A DNA stretch of 40,246 nt from Bryobacterales bacterium (GCA_020847315.1 JADLCF010000028.1:1-40246), one strand, 5' to 3'; positions 8,041-16,362 are shown, counted from the stretch's first letter. Notes: generated by a model not told the origin, from the sequence alone. A program made the numbers and translations.

Positions 8041-8716
8041 GCTCGTTCGCCTCCGCGAACATCGTGCAAGGCGCGCTATCCAGGCCATCAACCAGCCACG
8101 GCATGATGAAGACACGCTTGAGCGGAGGCAACCCCTCCGGGAGGTTCGCGTCTTCCACCAGCAGCACCGGGCGATCAGAATACCTGGTGCATCCGAGGAA
8201 CACACGATGCGCTTCCGCCCCGGCCTCCTCGTGCGCCAGCGCGGATACCGAAGGGAAATCCATGGCGATCGCGCGCAGACCGGGGAAGCGGGACATCAGA
8301 AACTCCGCGGCCTCGGGACCGAAGCCAGGGCCTTGATCGATGTAACGGCGTTCGTCCTCGCGATGAGCGCCGAAACCCGTTCGAAAGAGAAGCATGTCCG
8401 CCGTTGGCGGCACTTGCGCCAGGGCGGGTTCGAGATGGGAGGGGGTGATCCGTTCCCGATCCCGCAGCGGCATATCGACAATGGTGGGCCGGTCAAAGAT
8501 GAACTCCGCAAGATCGTAATCCGTGATGGATCGGCCTTGCGGATTGAAGTGGCGCGGCGCATCCACATGCGTGCCGCAATGATTGCTTGCCGTGAGGTAG
8601 AACGAGTTGCACGCATCGCCCTTCTCGAGATCGTAGATTTGCTTTAGCCGCGGCTTGGGAAGAGATGCGTAGAAGGGCGTGTGCTCCGAGAGGTTGTAGG
8701 AGAGCTTGATCAGCAT
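8033..8716 (-). CDS. Cyclase family protein (kynurenine formamidase-like metal hydrolase)
   Basis: The 227-residue protein carries the hallmark H-C-G-T-H-V-D-A-P-R-H-F (residues 46-57), i.e. the HxGTHxDxPxHF metal-binding motif of the KynB/putative cyclase family. H46, H50 and D52 are the expected zinc or manganese ligands. The rest (L-L-F-R-T-G-F, then a late A-M-D-F-P-S-V and F-L-G-C) fits the family, and the length is normal. It heads the minus-strand operon; the next gene starts inside its last 8 nt. The ATG at 8716 lies 8 nt from a TACAAT -10 box, so the mRNA is probably leaderless. No other kynurenine-pathway gene is present, so hydrolysis of another amide or lactone is as likely as formylkynurenine. 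Confidence 0.88.
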   Translation of the reverse strand: MLIKLSYNLSEHTPFYASLPKPRLKQIYDLEKGDACNSFYLTASNHCGTHVDAPRHFNPQGRSITDYDLAEFIFDRPTIVDMPLRDRERITPSHLEPALAQVPPTADMLLFRTGFGAHREDERRYIDQGPGFGPEAAEFLMSRFPGLRAIAMDFPSVSALAHEEAGAEAHRVFLGCTRYSDRPVLLVEDANLPEGLPPLKRVFIMPWLVDGLDSAPCTMFAEANEHA

Positions 8717-8724
8717 CTGGAGCC

Positions 8725-8754
8725 ATTGTACTGGACGCCCCGGACCGATCTCGA
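8725..8754 (-). promoter_or_regulatory. Promoter of the cyclase operon, leaderless type
   Basis: On the minus strand TCGAGA (8754-8749, 4 of 6 matches to TTGACA), an 18-nt spacer and TACAAT (8730-8725, 5 of 6 matches to TATAAT) stand before the ATG at 8716. Eight bases separate the -10 box from the ATG, so transcription should start at about the start codon. No Shine-Dalgarno sequence is present. Confidence 0.6.
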
Positions 8755-8813
8755 AGCGCCGCGCGCCTCCGTTCCGGCATATCGGAAAGTAGCCAGGCCG
8801 TCTGCGCCCACGC

Positions 8814-8842
8814 TTGTCAACCGGCGCGCGCCCCGTGATACT
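8814..8842 (+). promoter_or_regulatory. Promoter of the GH2 gene, leaderless type
   Basis: TTGTCA (8814-8819), a 17-nt spacer and GATACT (8837-8842) precede the ATG at 8851. The -10 box ends 8 nt before the ATG and no ribosome binding site is visible. This promoter is divergent from the cyclase-operon promoter in the same 134-nt intergenic region. Confidence 0.6.
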
Positions 8843-8850
8843 TTTGCGGC

Positions 8851-11628
8851 ATGAAATCCAATCGGCTGATTTTTCTGTTCCTCCTGGGCCTGTTGCACGC
8901 GGGGTTCCTTGTTCCTGTCCTGCCGGCTCAAGAGCGCGCGAGAATCGACCTCAATGGCGAGTGGGCGTTTCAACTGGACCCCGGTTCGCTTGGAGAAGCT
9001 GCCGGATGGAGCTCGGGCCGGCAACCTTTTCCGGAAAAGATACAGGTACCGGGCGCATGGCAGGCACAGGGGTTCGGAGAGCCATCGGGCGTGCTCCGGC
9101 ATCACTATTCCGGAAAGGCCTGGTATCGCCGTGATGCCCCCGTGCCGGCGGATTGGAAGGATAGGGTGGTTGCCCTGCGCGTAGGTGGAGTGCTCCGGCG
9201 GGCGACCTTATTTGTGAACGGCCAGAACGCGGGGACGCACGACGGATTCAGCACGCCATTCTCCCTGGATATTTCGAAGTGGATCCGGGCGGGCGCGACG
9301 AACACCTTCGTGTTTCTTGTGGACAACACAGCGGCGGCTATTGAGACCTCGCCCGATAAGCAGAAGGCCAACGACCCGACAGGGATGATCAACTACATCG
9401 GCAACTGGGGCGGCATTTACGGGAATGTCGAGTTGGAGGCCATGCCGCGGACCTGGATCGGCGAGGTAGCGATTCACCCGGACATTCAGGGGCCTCGCGC
9501 GCGCTTCCAGATCGCCGTGCACAGCGAGGAGGCAGGCGCCCCCTATCCAGCACGAATCGAAGTCGAAGCCGGTTCCTACCGTGGTTTCGCGGAGGTCACG
9601 ATCCGCCCCGGCGCGGAAACCGCCGCGGAGGTGCGCCTCGAGATGCCCGGCGCCACGCTGTGGTCTCCCGACACGCCGCAACTCTACAACGCTACGATTC
9701 GCTTGATTTCCGGTGGAAGGGAACGGGATCGCATCCATGAGCGCTTCGGAGTTCGCGAGATCACCACGCGCGGTAGAGAACTTCTGCTCAATGGAAAGCC
9801 CTTCTACCTGCGCGGCTTTGGTGACGACAACATCGAGGTGATCAACGGGGTTCCCGCGGCTTCCAAGGAGGTGCATCTCGAACGGTTGCGAAAGGCGCGC
9901 GCGTACGGATTCAACGGGGTGCGATTCCACTCCATGACTCCAGTGCGCGAGTACTTCGAGGCTGCCGATGAAGCAGGCATTCTGGTGATGGCCGAGCTGC
10001 CCGCCGCCTATACCATGTACGTTCTGCCGCATCGCGAGTTTCTCCGGATGGAACTGGAACGGGTGCTGCGCGTGCATCGCAATCACCCCTCCTTTCTTTC
10101 CCTGGCCTTCGGGAATGAATTCGATCTGAGCTGGCTCTCTTCCGATGCGGAGAGGAAGGAGTTCCTAGACACAGTGGAGAGCTTTTACCGTCTTGCGAAA
10201 TCGATCGACCCAACGCGGGTAATTCTCTCGAACGATGGCTATGTGATGAGGCCCACCGACATGGTGAGCGTCTTTCGGAATCCACCAGGGGACGTGCCCG
10301 CCGTGCGCCACGAGTTTGGAAACTACTACTGTTCCCTACCCGATATCGCATTGACGGACAAGTTCACCGGCGTGATGAATCCGGCGTGGCTGCAAGAGAA
10401 GAAGGCTTGGGTGGAGAAGAACCATCTGATGGGGGAATATCCCACCCTTGTGCACAACTCTCAACTGTTGCAACAGGTGGGCCGGAAGTTCCAGATCGAG
10501 CGTGCCCGCCGGATGCCGGAGTTCACGGGCTACCATTACTGGTTGATTGTGGATTACCCCGGCGGCACGGGGGAAGGCGACTCCTGGGAAGAAGGATGGT
10601 TCGACTATTTCTGGCAGCCGAAGGGCGTGAGCCCCGAAGCGGGCCGTGAGTTGAACAGCGGCGTCCTGCTGATGATCGAGCCGGGCATCGACGACCGCGC
10701 GATGTGGAGCGATACGCCCAAACGCATCGAAGTCTCCCTCTCCAACTACGGGAGCGAGAATATCGCCGGCGGCCGGGCACGGTGGACGCTGAACGCGGAG
10801 GGCCGCTCGTTGAGCAGCGGCGAATTGACCGGCATCGATGCGCCGGTTGGTTCCGTGAAGCACATCGGCGAGATCGTGTTGGGACCGTTGCCCCTCGATC
10901 GCGCCAGGAAGCTGGAACTCGTTCTGGAGATCGCCGAGGGGAAGTCGCGCTTCACGAACCGCTGGAATCTATGGGCCTTCCCACGTGGGGATCGCGCGGT
11001 ACCAGCCGAGGGCGCGGTGGTTTCCGATGTCCGATGGGCCGGCATCCAGAGGCTCTACCCAACGATCCAGCCTGCCGGTGAGCGGGTGGAGGTTTCGACG
11101 CTGCTGCTCACATCGAAGCTCAATGCAAAGGCGCTGCAACAGCTCGAAGCCGGGGGCCGCGTCTGGTTGATGGCTGGGCGAGAACAGTTCGAAGCAGGCG
11201 GCGATGCCATGTTCCTGCCCCCATCCGGCGGCGCGCAAGGAACACTGCTGCGGAATCATCCCGCGCTCGAGGGTTTCCCGCACGATGGCTACTGCGACTT
11301 ACAGTTCTTCAACCTCCTCGAAGGCGCGTGGAACCTTCCGTTGGACCGCTGGCCGCAATCGATTGTCCCCATCGCCGGAGGGATCCGCACCACGGCTTCC
11401 TTCCTCGCCAAGCAAAAGCCGCTATCGAAGACCGGCTACATCGTGGAACTGAAGGTGGGCAAGGGGCGCCTGCTGATCACCACGCTGCGCCTGCGCGACC
11501 ATTTGGACGAAGCGTACCCGGAAGCCCTCTATCTCTTTGACCGGCTGCTTCGCTACGCCACCGGCCCTAACTTCAACCCTGAAGCCGAGATCACGGGGGA
11601 TGCGCTGCGGCGTCTGCCGTTCCGGTAG
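8851..11628 (+). CDS. Secreted glycoside hydrolase family 2 enzyme
   Basis: The 925-residue protein has a Sec signal peptide (M-K-S-N-R-L-I-F-L-F-L-L-G-L, cleavage near L-P-A-Q-E). The GH2 order follows: a jelly-roll sugar-binding domain (I-D-L-N-G-E-W-A-F, then W-Y-R-R and G-V-L-R-R-A-T-L-F-V-N-G), an immunoglobulin-like domain, and the TIM barrel beginning near L-L-L-N-G-K-P-F-Y-L-R-G. The catalytic acid/base is E423 in F-G-N-E-F, after H-R-N-H-P-S. E529 in M-G-E-Y-P is the likely nucleophile, about 106 residues later, which suits the family. A further roughly 300-residue beta-rich C-terminal region lies beyond the barrel. The substrate could be a beta-galactoside, glucuronide or mannoside and cannot be decided from motifs alone. 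It acts in the periplasm or outside the cell. Confidence 0.9.
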   Translation: MKSNRLIFLFLLGLLHAGFLVPVLPAQERARIDLNGEWAFQLDPGSLGEAAGWSSGRQPFPEKIQVPGAWQAQGFGEPSGVLRHHYSGKAWYRRDAPVPADWKDRVVALRVGGVLRRATLFVNGQNAGTHDGFSTPFSLDISKWIRAGATNTFVFLVDNTAAAIETSPDKQKANDPTGMINYIGNWGGIYGNVELEAMPRTWIGEVAIHPDIQGPRARFQIAVHSEEAGAPYPARIEVEAGSYRGFAEVTIRPGAETAAEVRLEMPGATLWSPDTPQLYNATIRLISGGRERDRIHERFGVREITTRGRELLLNGKPFYLRGFGDDNIEVINGVPAASKEVHLERLRKARAYGFNGVRFHSMTPVREYFEAADEAGILVMAELPAAYTMYVLPHREFLRMELERVLRVHRNHPSFLSLAFGNEFDLSWLSSDAERKEFLDTVESFYRLAKSIDPTRVILSNDGYVMRPTDMVSVFRNPPGDVPAVRHEFGNYYCSLPDIALTDKFTGVMNPAWLQEKKAWVEKNHLMGEYPTLVHNSQLLQQVGRKFQIERARRMPEFTGYHYWLIVDYPGGTGEGDSWEEGWFDYFWQPKGVSPEAGRELNSGVLLMIEPGIDDRAMWSDTPKRIEVSLSNYGSENIAGGRARWTLNAEGRSLSSGELTGIDAPVGSVKHIGEIVLGPLPLDRARKLELVLEIAEGKSRFTNRWNLWAFPRGDRAVPAEGAVVSDVRWAGIQRLYPTIQPAGERVEVSTLLLTSKLNAKALQQLEAGGRVWLMAGREQFEAGGDAMFLPPSGGAQGTLLRNHPALEGFPHDGYCDLQFFNLLEGAWNLPLDRWPQSIVPIAGGIRTTASFLAKQKPLSKTGYIVELKVGKGRLLITTLRLRDHLDEAYPEALYLFDRLLRYATGPNFNPEAEITGDALRRLPFR

Positions 11629-11811
11629 GCTTGCTTCCGCGTTGGATCCGCGCGGCCGCGCAGGAAACAAATGCGCCGCCTGGAAGCTCCTGATCAAGAC
11701 GCCGGCCGTTTCCCTCCGCGCGCGGGTTGAACCGCTTTCGCGGAATGAGAGAAACTGAGCGCACGCGGCCAATGGCTGGAACTCCATTCGCCCGGCGGCG
11801 ATCCATCACCT
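11629..11811. other. Intergenic region before the GH15 gene
   Basis: These 183 nt separate two same-strand hydrolase genes. They contain a 12-nt GC palindrome (GCGCGGCCGCGC, 11650-11661) but no T-tract behind it, so I do not call a terminator. No convincing -10 box or Shine-Dalgarno sequence precedes the ATG at 11812. Confidence 0.5.
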
Positions 11812-13668
11812 ATGCCCTACCTGCCCATCGAATCCTACGGAGTGATCGGAGACCTGCATACCGCGGCGCTCGTCGGCCAAAACGGCTCGATCGACTGGTG
11901 CTGTTTGCCGGATTTCGATTCCCCCAGCGTCTTTGCCCGCATCCTCGACGAAGATATCGGCGGCTTCTACCGGATCCATTCCCCGGAGGCAAAGCGCAGC
12001 AAGCAGATGTATCTGCCTGAGACCAATGTCCTGCTCACGCGCTATTTCGGAGATATGGCGCTCGGCGAAGTCACTGACTTCATGCCCATGCCGGCACGCG
12101 CACGGCGCGCCGTGCCGATGCGCCACCAGATTATCCGTATCGTCAAGGCGATCCGGGGCAGCATGACGTTTGAACTGGAATGCGCACCGGCATTTGACTA
12201 TGCGCGGGAGCGGCACACGGTCAAGCCGCTTACCGATGGCATGCTCTTTGAGTGTGCGTCGCAGCGATTGGCGCTGTTTTGCACGACGTCCATCGACCCC
12301 ACGATTTCCAGCGCGCGCACCGGTGGCACGCCAATACCCATTGCGTTCCAGATCGAGGGCGAGCGGGTGCGGGCCTCGTTCACGCTCACGGAGGGAGATA
12401 CCGCCACGTTCGTTCTTCGCCAGCAGGAAGATGGCAATAACCGGTTCACGGAAGCACCGCTGGACCCGGAGGATGAACTGCTCCATACGATCGATTACTG
12501 GAGGGAGTGGCTTTCGAAGTGCAATTACCGGGGCCGTTGGCGATCCATGGTGGAACGTTCCGCGCTGGTGCTGAAGCTCCTCACGTACAAGCCGACGGGA
12601 GCGATTGTCGCCGCCGCCACGTGCAGCTTGCCCGAAGAGATCGGGGGCGAGCGCAACTGGGATTATCGCTATACGTGGATTCGCGACGCCGCGTTCACCG
12701 TCTATGCATTCCTGACTCTCGGGTTCACGCAGGAAGCCGAGGACTTCATGCACTGGCTCGCGAAGCGCATGGGCGAAGAGGAGCATGCGAACGGACCGCT
12801 GCAGGTGCTTTATGGCATTGACGGGCGCCATCACATACCCGAAGAGCACCTGGAGCACTTGAAGGGATATATGAACTCGCTGCCGGTACGCGTGGGCAAT
12901 CTGGCGGCGACACAGTTTCAACTCGATATCTACGGGGCGCTCATCGATTCGATCTACCTCTTCGACAAGCATCACACCCGTATCTCGTATGACCTTTGGC
13001 TACAGGTCTTGCGCATGCTCGATTTCGTCATCGACAATTGGGACCGGCCGGACGACGGGATCTGGGAGGTTCGCGGCGGACAGCAGCAGTTTGTCTATTC
13101 CAAACTCCAATGCTGGGTGGCCCTCGACCGGGCTCTAAGGATGGCTCAAAAATACGGATTGCCGATCGACCATGCCCGTGTGCTGGGCGAGCACGACAGG
13201 ATCTACCGCTGGATCATGGACAAGGGCTACGACGCCACTATCGGAGCTTTCGTGCAGTATGCCGGGTCCGACGCCATGGATGCGGCGTGCCTTATGATGC
13301 CGCTCGTGTATTACTGCTCCCCCAGAGATCCGCGAATGTTGGGAACGATTGACCGCATCATGGACGAGTTGGGCTTCGGCAGCCTGGTGCACCGCTATGC
13401 GATCGGCAAGGGCGCGGGAGACGGATTGAGTGGCAGGGAGGGCACGTTCAGCATGTGCAGTTTCTGGCTGGTGGAAGCGCTGACACGCGCGGACCGCGTT
13501 GAAGAAGCCCGGCTGAACTTCGAGAAGATGCTCACATACGCCAACCACCTTGGGCTGTACGCGGAGCAGATCGGCCCCAGCGGGGAGGCACTGGGCAATT
13601 TTCCGCAGGCCTTCACACACCTGGGATTGATCAGCGCGGCCTACAAGCTCGACCATGCTCTTGGGTAG
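11812..13668 (+). CDS. GH15 family glycosidase (glucoamylase/trehalase-like)
   Basis: The 618-residue protein is a full-length bacterial GH15 enzyme. The N-terminal beta-sandwich starts I-E-S-Y-G-V-I-G-D-L-H-T-A-A-L-V-G and has the typical G-S-I-D-W-C-C-L-P-D-F-D-S-P. The (alpha/alpha)6 catalytic domain shows N-W-D-Y-R-Y-T-W-I-R-D-A. The general acid is E419 in D-D-G-I-W-E-V-R-G, and the base is E585 in Y-A-E-Q-I-G-P, followed by G-N-F-P-Q-A-F-T-H-L. No signal peptide is seen, so it is cytoplasmic, as is usual for this subfamily, which includes glucodextranases and trehalases acting on alpha-glucosides. It lies between a GH2 enzyme and a beta-lactamase-like gene; neither spacing suggests tight coupling. 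Its activity on trehalose or maltooligosaccharides cannot be told apart from sequence. Confidence 0.95.
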   Translation: MPYLPIESYGVIGDLHTAALVGQNGSIDWCCLPDFDSPSVFARILDEDIGGFYRIHSPEAKRSKQMYLPETNVLLTRYFGDMALGEVTDFMPMPARARRAVPMRHQIIRIVKAIRGSMTFELECAPAFDYARERHTVKPLTDGMLFECASQRLALFCTTSIDPTISSARTGGTPIPIAFQIEGERVRASFTLTEGDTATFVLRQQEDGNNRFTEAPLDPEDELLHTIDYWREWLSKCNYRGRWRSMVERSALVLKLLTYKPTGAIVAAATCSLPEEIGGERNWDYRYTWIRDAAFTVYAFLTLGFTQEAEDFMHWLAKRMGEEEHANGPLQVLYGIDGRHHIPEEHLEHLKGYMNSLPVRVGNLAATQFQLDIYGALIDSIYLFDKHHTRISYDLWLQVLRMLDFVIDNWDRPDDGIWEVRGGQQQFVYSKLQCWVALDRALRMAQKYGLPIDHARVLGEHDRIYRWIMDKGYDATIGAFVQYAGSDAMDAACLMMPLVYYCSPRDPRMLGTIDRIMDELGFGSLVHRYAIGKGAGDGLSGREGTFSMCSFWLVEALTRADRVEEARLNFEKMLTYANHLGLYAEQIGPSGEALGNFPQAFTHLGLISAAYKLDHALG

Positions 13669-13678
13669 AGCGCGACGC

Positions 13679-13706
13679 GGCGTTCCTTAGGCTCTGGCGT
13701 TCCTTA
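13679..13706 (+). repeat. Tandem 11-nt direct repeat overlapping the beta-lactamase-like promoter
   Basis: GGCGTTCCTTA occurs at 13679-13689 and again at 13696-13706, 17 nt apart start to start. The second copy runs into the TATGAT -10 box, and the first lies at the -35 position. The spacing puts both copies on roughly similar faces of the helix, as expected for a regulator half-site pair, but the function is inference. Confidence 0.55.
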
Positions 13707-13710
13707 TGAT
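13705..13710 (+). promoter_or_regulatory. -10 box of the class A beta-lactamase-like gene
   Basis: TATGAT (5 of 6 matches to TATAAT) ends 7 nt before the ATG at 13718. The -35 region is poor (TTCCTT at best), so an activator may help. GGAGGG lies between the -10 box and the ATG but only one base from it, too close for a normal ribosome binding site. Confidence 0.5.
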
Positions 13711-13717
13711 GGAGGGC

Positions 13718-14752
13718 ATGGGGTTTCCTTCTGACGCAACGCATCGGCGCGACTGGCTGCGGACAGCCGGCGCGGCGCTTTGTTTCACCGCCACGGCGGC
13801 CGTGCGCCTGCGCGCGGACGAAACATTCACGAAGCAACTCGAAAGCTTCGTGCAGCCACTCGGCGCGGAACTCGGCTTCGCCTCGCTGCATCTCGAATCC
13901 GGCGAACGCTTTGCGATCCGGGGCGGTGAACGGTTCCCGATGGCCAGTGTCTACAAATTGCCTATCGCGCTCACGGTTCTCGATCTGGTGGATCGCGGCG
14001 AGTTGACGCTGGTGAAGACCGTGCGCATCCTGCCCTCCGGGCTGCGGATTGGCTTGGGCACGGTTACGCTTGCGAAGCTGGTGGGAACGGAAGGCTACGA
14101 CTTCACCATCCGGCAGTTGCTGGAGCGCACGCTCGAAGAGAGCGATAACGCCACGAGCGACGCATTACTCCGCCTGGTGGGCGCCCCGGCTGTGACGGCG
14201 CGCATGGCTGCGCTCGGCCTGGAGGCCATTCGCGTGGACCGGCAGGAATCGGAACTATTGCTCGATTTTGTGGGAGTTCCTTCGGCGGAGCCGGCCGAGG
14301 GCTGGACGCCGGCGGAATTGCGAGCGCGCTACGACGCGGCTACCCCCTCCCAGCGGACCGCCGCGCTTGCTGCGTTCTTGAGCGATCCGCGCGATACGGC
14401 CACGCCGGAGGCGATGCTGGCGCTGCTCGGCAGAATCCACGCGGGGGAAGCGCTGAGCGCCATCTCCACGAAGCGGCTATTGGGGCACATGAGCGCGTGC
14501 AAGACGGGCAACCGGCGTCTTCGGGGAGAGTTGCCGGAGAGCGTGGATTTTGCGCATCGCACCGGCACCTCGGACACGACGGACGGCATCACCGGCGTCA
14601 CCAACGACGTGGGAATCCTGACGCTTCCGGAAGGGAAAGGAACGCTGCTGCTTGCGGCATTCCTGCGGCGGGCAAGGGGCGCCATGCCCGAGCGGGAAGC
14701 GGCGCTCGCGAGAATCGGAAGGCTGATATTCGAGCGGTACACGAACGATTGA
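13718..14752 (+). CDS. Tat-exported class A beta-lactamase-like serine hydrolase
   Basis: The 344-residue protein has an N-terminal twin-arginine signal (H-R-R-D-W-L-R-T-A-G-A-A-L) and then a class A beta-lactamase fold. Motifs are A-S-V-Y-K (nucleophile S77, K80), E-S-D-N (S142-D143-N144), R-Q-E-S-E-L (E177 aligns with the general base E166) and H-R-T-G-T, an Arg version of the KTG box. Residue 181, where Asn170 would be, is Leu, which is unusual for the deacylating water site. The family hydrolyses beta-lactams in the periplasm; related proteins may instead be other serine hydrolases. I prefer the ATG at 13718 to those at 13706 and 13709, because these two lie inside the -10 box. It could be an intrinsic resistance gene of a soil bacterium (inference). 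Confidence 0.85.
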   Translation: MGFPSDATHRRDWLRTAGAALCFTATAAVRLRADETFTKQLESFVQPLGAELGFASLHLESGERFAIRGGERFPMASVYKLPIALTVLDLVDRGELTLVKTVRILPSGLRIGLGTVTLAKLVGTEGYDFTIRQLLERTLEESDNATSDALLRLVGAPAVTARMAALGLEAIRVDRQESELLLDFVGVPSAEPAEGWTPAELRARYDAATPSQRTAALAAFLSDPRDTATPEAMLALLGRIHAGEALSAISTKRLLGHMSACKTGNRRLRGELPESVDFAHRTGTSDTTDGITGVTNDVGILTLPEGKGTLLLAAFLRRARGAMPEREAALARIGRLIFERYTND

Positions 14753-14767
14753 GGATGTCACCGCAAG

Positions 14768-14791
14768 CGGCGAACCTCCCGCTATTCGCCG
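14768..14791 (+). terminator. Hairpin after the beta-lactamase-like gene
   Basis: A perfect 7-bp inverted repeat CGGCGAA/TTCGCCG with a 10-nt loop lies 15 nt after the stop codon. No T-run follows, so it is a weak terminator candidate. Confidence 0.3.
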
Positions 14792-14808
14792 AATGCCGGC
14801 ATGCGCGA

Positions 14809-14838
14809 TTGACACTCACGCGCGGCACTTGCTACATT
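14809..14838 (+). promoter_or_regulatory. Promoter of the glycine cleavage operon
   Basis: A consensus TTGACA (14809-14814), an 18-nt spacer and TACATT (14833-14838, 4 of 6) lie just before gcvT. The -10 box ends 10 nt from the ATG at 14849, leaving a leader of only a few bases. The 96-nt intergenic region is too short for a glycine riboswitch and shows none of its motifs. Confidence 0.7.
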
Positions 14839-14848
14839 CGGCTTGGCC

Positions 14849-15976
14849 ATGGCTGCGGTCAACACTCTCCAACGCACTCCTCTTTTCTCGCGCCATCAGG
14901 CGCTTGGCGCGAAGACGATCGACTTCGGCGGCTGGGATATGCCTGTGCAGTATTCGAGCATTCTCGAAGAGCACAAGGCGGTTCGGGAACGCGCCGGATT
15001 GTTCGACGTGAGCCACATGGGGGAGATTGAAATCGATGGCCCGGAGGCGCTGGCGCTGGTGAACTACGTCACCACGAACGACGCCGCGAAGCTGAAAGAC
15101 GGCCAGGCCCAGTATTCCGGGCTGCTCTATGCCCATGGCGGCTTCGTGGACGACATCCTGGTACACCGGGTTCGCGAAGACCATTTCTTTCTGTGTGTGA
15201 ACGCCTCCAACCAGGACAAGGATTTCGCGCACATCGTCACTCATTCGCTTGATTCGCACGGCCGACGGCGATTCCAGGCGAGCGTGACGTTCACGAGCGC
15301 GAACTACGCGCAGATCGCCGTGCAGGGGCCGCTTGCCTTGGAACTGGTTCAGCAACTCTGCGACGCCGCGCTCGCCGACATTCGCTACTACCACTTCGTG
15401 GATGGCGCGGTGGCCGGGTTTGCCGCTCGCATCGCCCGCACGGGCTATACGGGCGAGGATGGCTTTGAACTCTATGTGAAGCCCACCGACAGCTCCGCGC
15501 TTTGGGACTTGCTATTAGAGAAGGGGAAGGCATACGACGTGCTCCCCTGCGGCCTGGGTGCGCGGAACACGCTACGGCTCGAATCCGCGTACCCGCTCTA
15601 TGGCCACGAAATCGATGCTTCCATTCTGCCGCCCGAAGCCGGGCTGAACTGGATCGTCAAGACAGCCAAGGGCAATTTCGTGGGCCGGGACCAAGTTGTG
15701 GAGAAGCTCGAGGAAGGCGTCTGGCGCAAACTGACGGGATTCGAGATGGTGGGCCGCGGGATCGCGCGGGATGGTTACCCGGTGCTCGCCGATGGAGTGG
15801 CTGCCGGTTGGGTAACGAGTGGCGGCCCCTCGCCCACGCTCGGTACGAACATCGGCTTGTGCTATCTTCCAGAGGAGATCGCCGAAGAGGGCCGCTCAAT
15901 TGCGATCCAGATCCGCAATCAGCCCGTGGAGGCGCGGATCGTCAAAACGCCGTTCTATAAACGGGAGAAGTCATGA
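14849..15976 (+). CDS. gcvT: Glycine cleavage system aminomethyltransferase (T-protein)
   Basis: This 375-residue GcvT takes the aminomethyl group from the lipoyl arm of H-protein, releases ammonia and passes the carbon to tetrahydrofolate. Typical features are L-F-S-R-H-Q-A-L-G-A-K and the D-F-G-G-W-D-M-P-V-Q-Y opening, L-F-D-V-S-H-M-G-E, the folate-pocket segment A-R-T-G-Y-T-G-E-D-G-F-E-L-Y, and the late L-G-A-R-N-T-L-R-L-E followed by P-L-Y-G-H-E-I. The length is standard. The ATG at 14849 is chosen; a TTG two codons upstream is possible but unlikely. It is the first gene of a four-gene cluster and overlaps gcvH by 4 nt (ATGA). Cytoplasmic. Confidence 0.96.
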   Translation: MAAVNTLQRTPLFSRHQALGAKTIDFGGWDMPVQYSSILEEHKAVRERAGLFDVSHMGEIEIDGPEALALVNYVTTNDAAKLKDGQAQYSGLLYAHGGFVDDILVHRVREDHFFLCVNASNQDKDFAHIVTHSLDSHGRRRFQASVTFTSANYAQIAVQGPLALELVQQLCDAALADIRYYHFVDGAVAGFAARIARTGYTGEDGFELYVKPTDSSALWDLLLEKGKAYDVLPCGLGARNTLRLESAYPLYGHEIDASILPPEAGLNWIVKTAKGNFVGRDQVVEKLEEGVWRKLTGFEMVGRGIARDGYPVLADGVAAGWVTSGGPSPTLGTNIGLCYLPEEIAEEGRSIAIQIRNQPVEARIVKTPFYKREKS

Positions 15977-16356
15977 GCAATTACCCTGCGAATTTCCGTT
16001 ACACCAAGGAACACGAGTGGGTGCTGGTGGAAGCCGATACGGGCGTTGTGGGCATTACGGACCACGCGCAGAGCGAACTCGGCGACATCGTCTACGTCGA
16101 TTTGCCCCAGGTGGGCAGCACCATGACACAGGGCGAGACGTTCGGCTCCGTGGAAAGCGTGAAGGCGGTCTCAGACCTCTACGCCCCCATCTCCGGCGAG
16201 GTGACGGCGATCAACGAGTCGCTGGCCAAGTCGCCCGAAAAGCTGAACTCCGATCCTCACGGCGAAGCGTGGCTCGTGAAGGTGAAACTCACCCACCCGG
16301 ATGAGATTCAGCACCTGCTGAGCGCGGAAGACTATCAAAGTTACATAGAGGGCTGA
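15973..16356 (+). CDS. gcvH: Glycine cleavage system H-protein, lipoyl carrier
   Basis: The 127-residue H-protein has the classic opening Y-T-K-E-H-E-W-V and the lipoylation site K64 in G-S-V-E-S-V-K-A-V-S-D. The C-terminal N-S-D-P-H-G-E-A-W-L-V-K-V segment is present. Its lipoyl arm shuttles the aminomethyl group between P-, T- and L-proteins. The start ATG overlaps the gcvT stop (ATGA), with a GGGAGAAG ribosome binding site just before it, so translation is coupled. The dihydrolipoyl dehydrogenase (L-protein) gene is not in this window. Confidence 0.97.
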   Translation: MSNYPANFRYTKEHEWVLVEADTGVVGITDHAQSELGDIVYVDLPQVGSTMTQGETFGSVESVKAVSDLYAPISGEVTAINESLAKSPEKLNSDPHGEAWLVKVKLTHPDEIQHLLSAEDYQSYIEG

Positions 16357-16362
16357 CCCGCC

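Noticed and set aside
11650-11661. GCGCGGCCGCGC palindrome as a terminator or regulatory site
   Set aside because: It is only GC-rich and self-complementary, with no T-run and no second copy.
14753-14848. Glycine riboswitch before the gcv operon
   Set aside because: The region is only 96 nt, has a promoter in its last 40 nt, and lacks the conserved riboswitch core.
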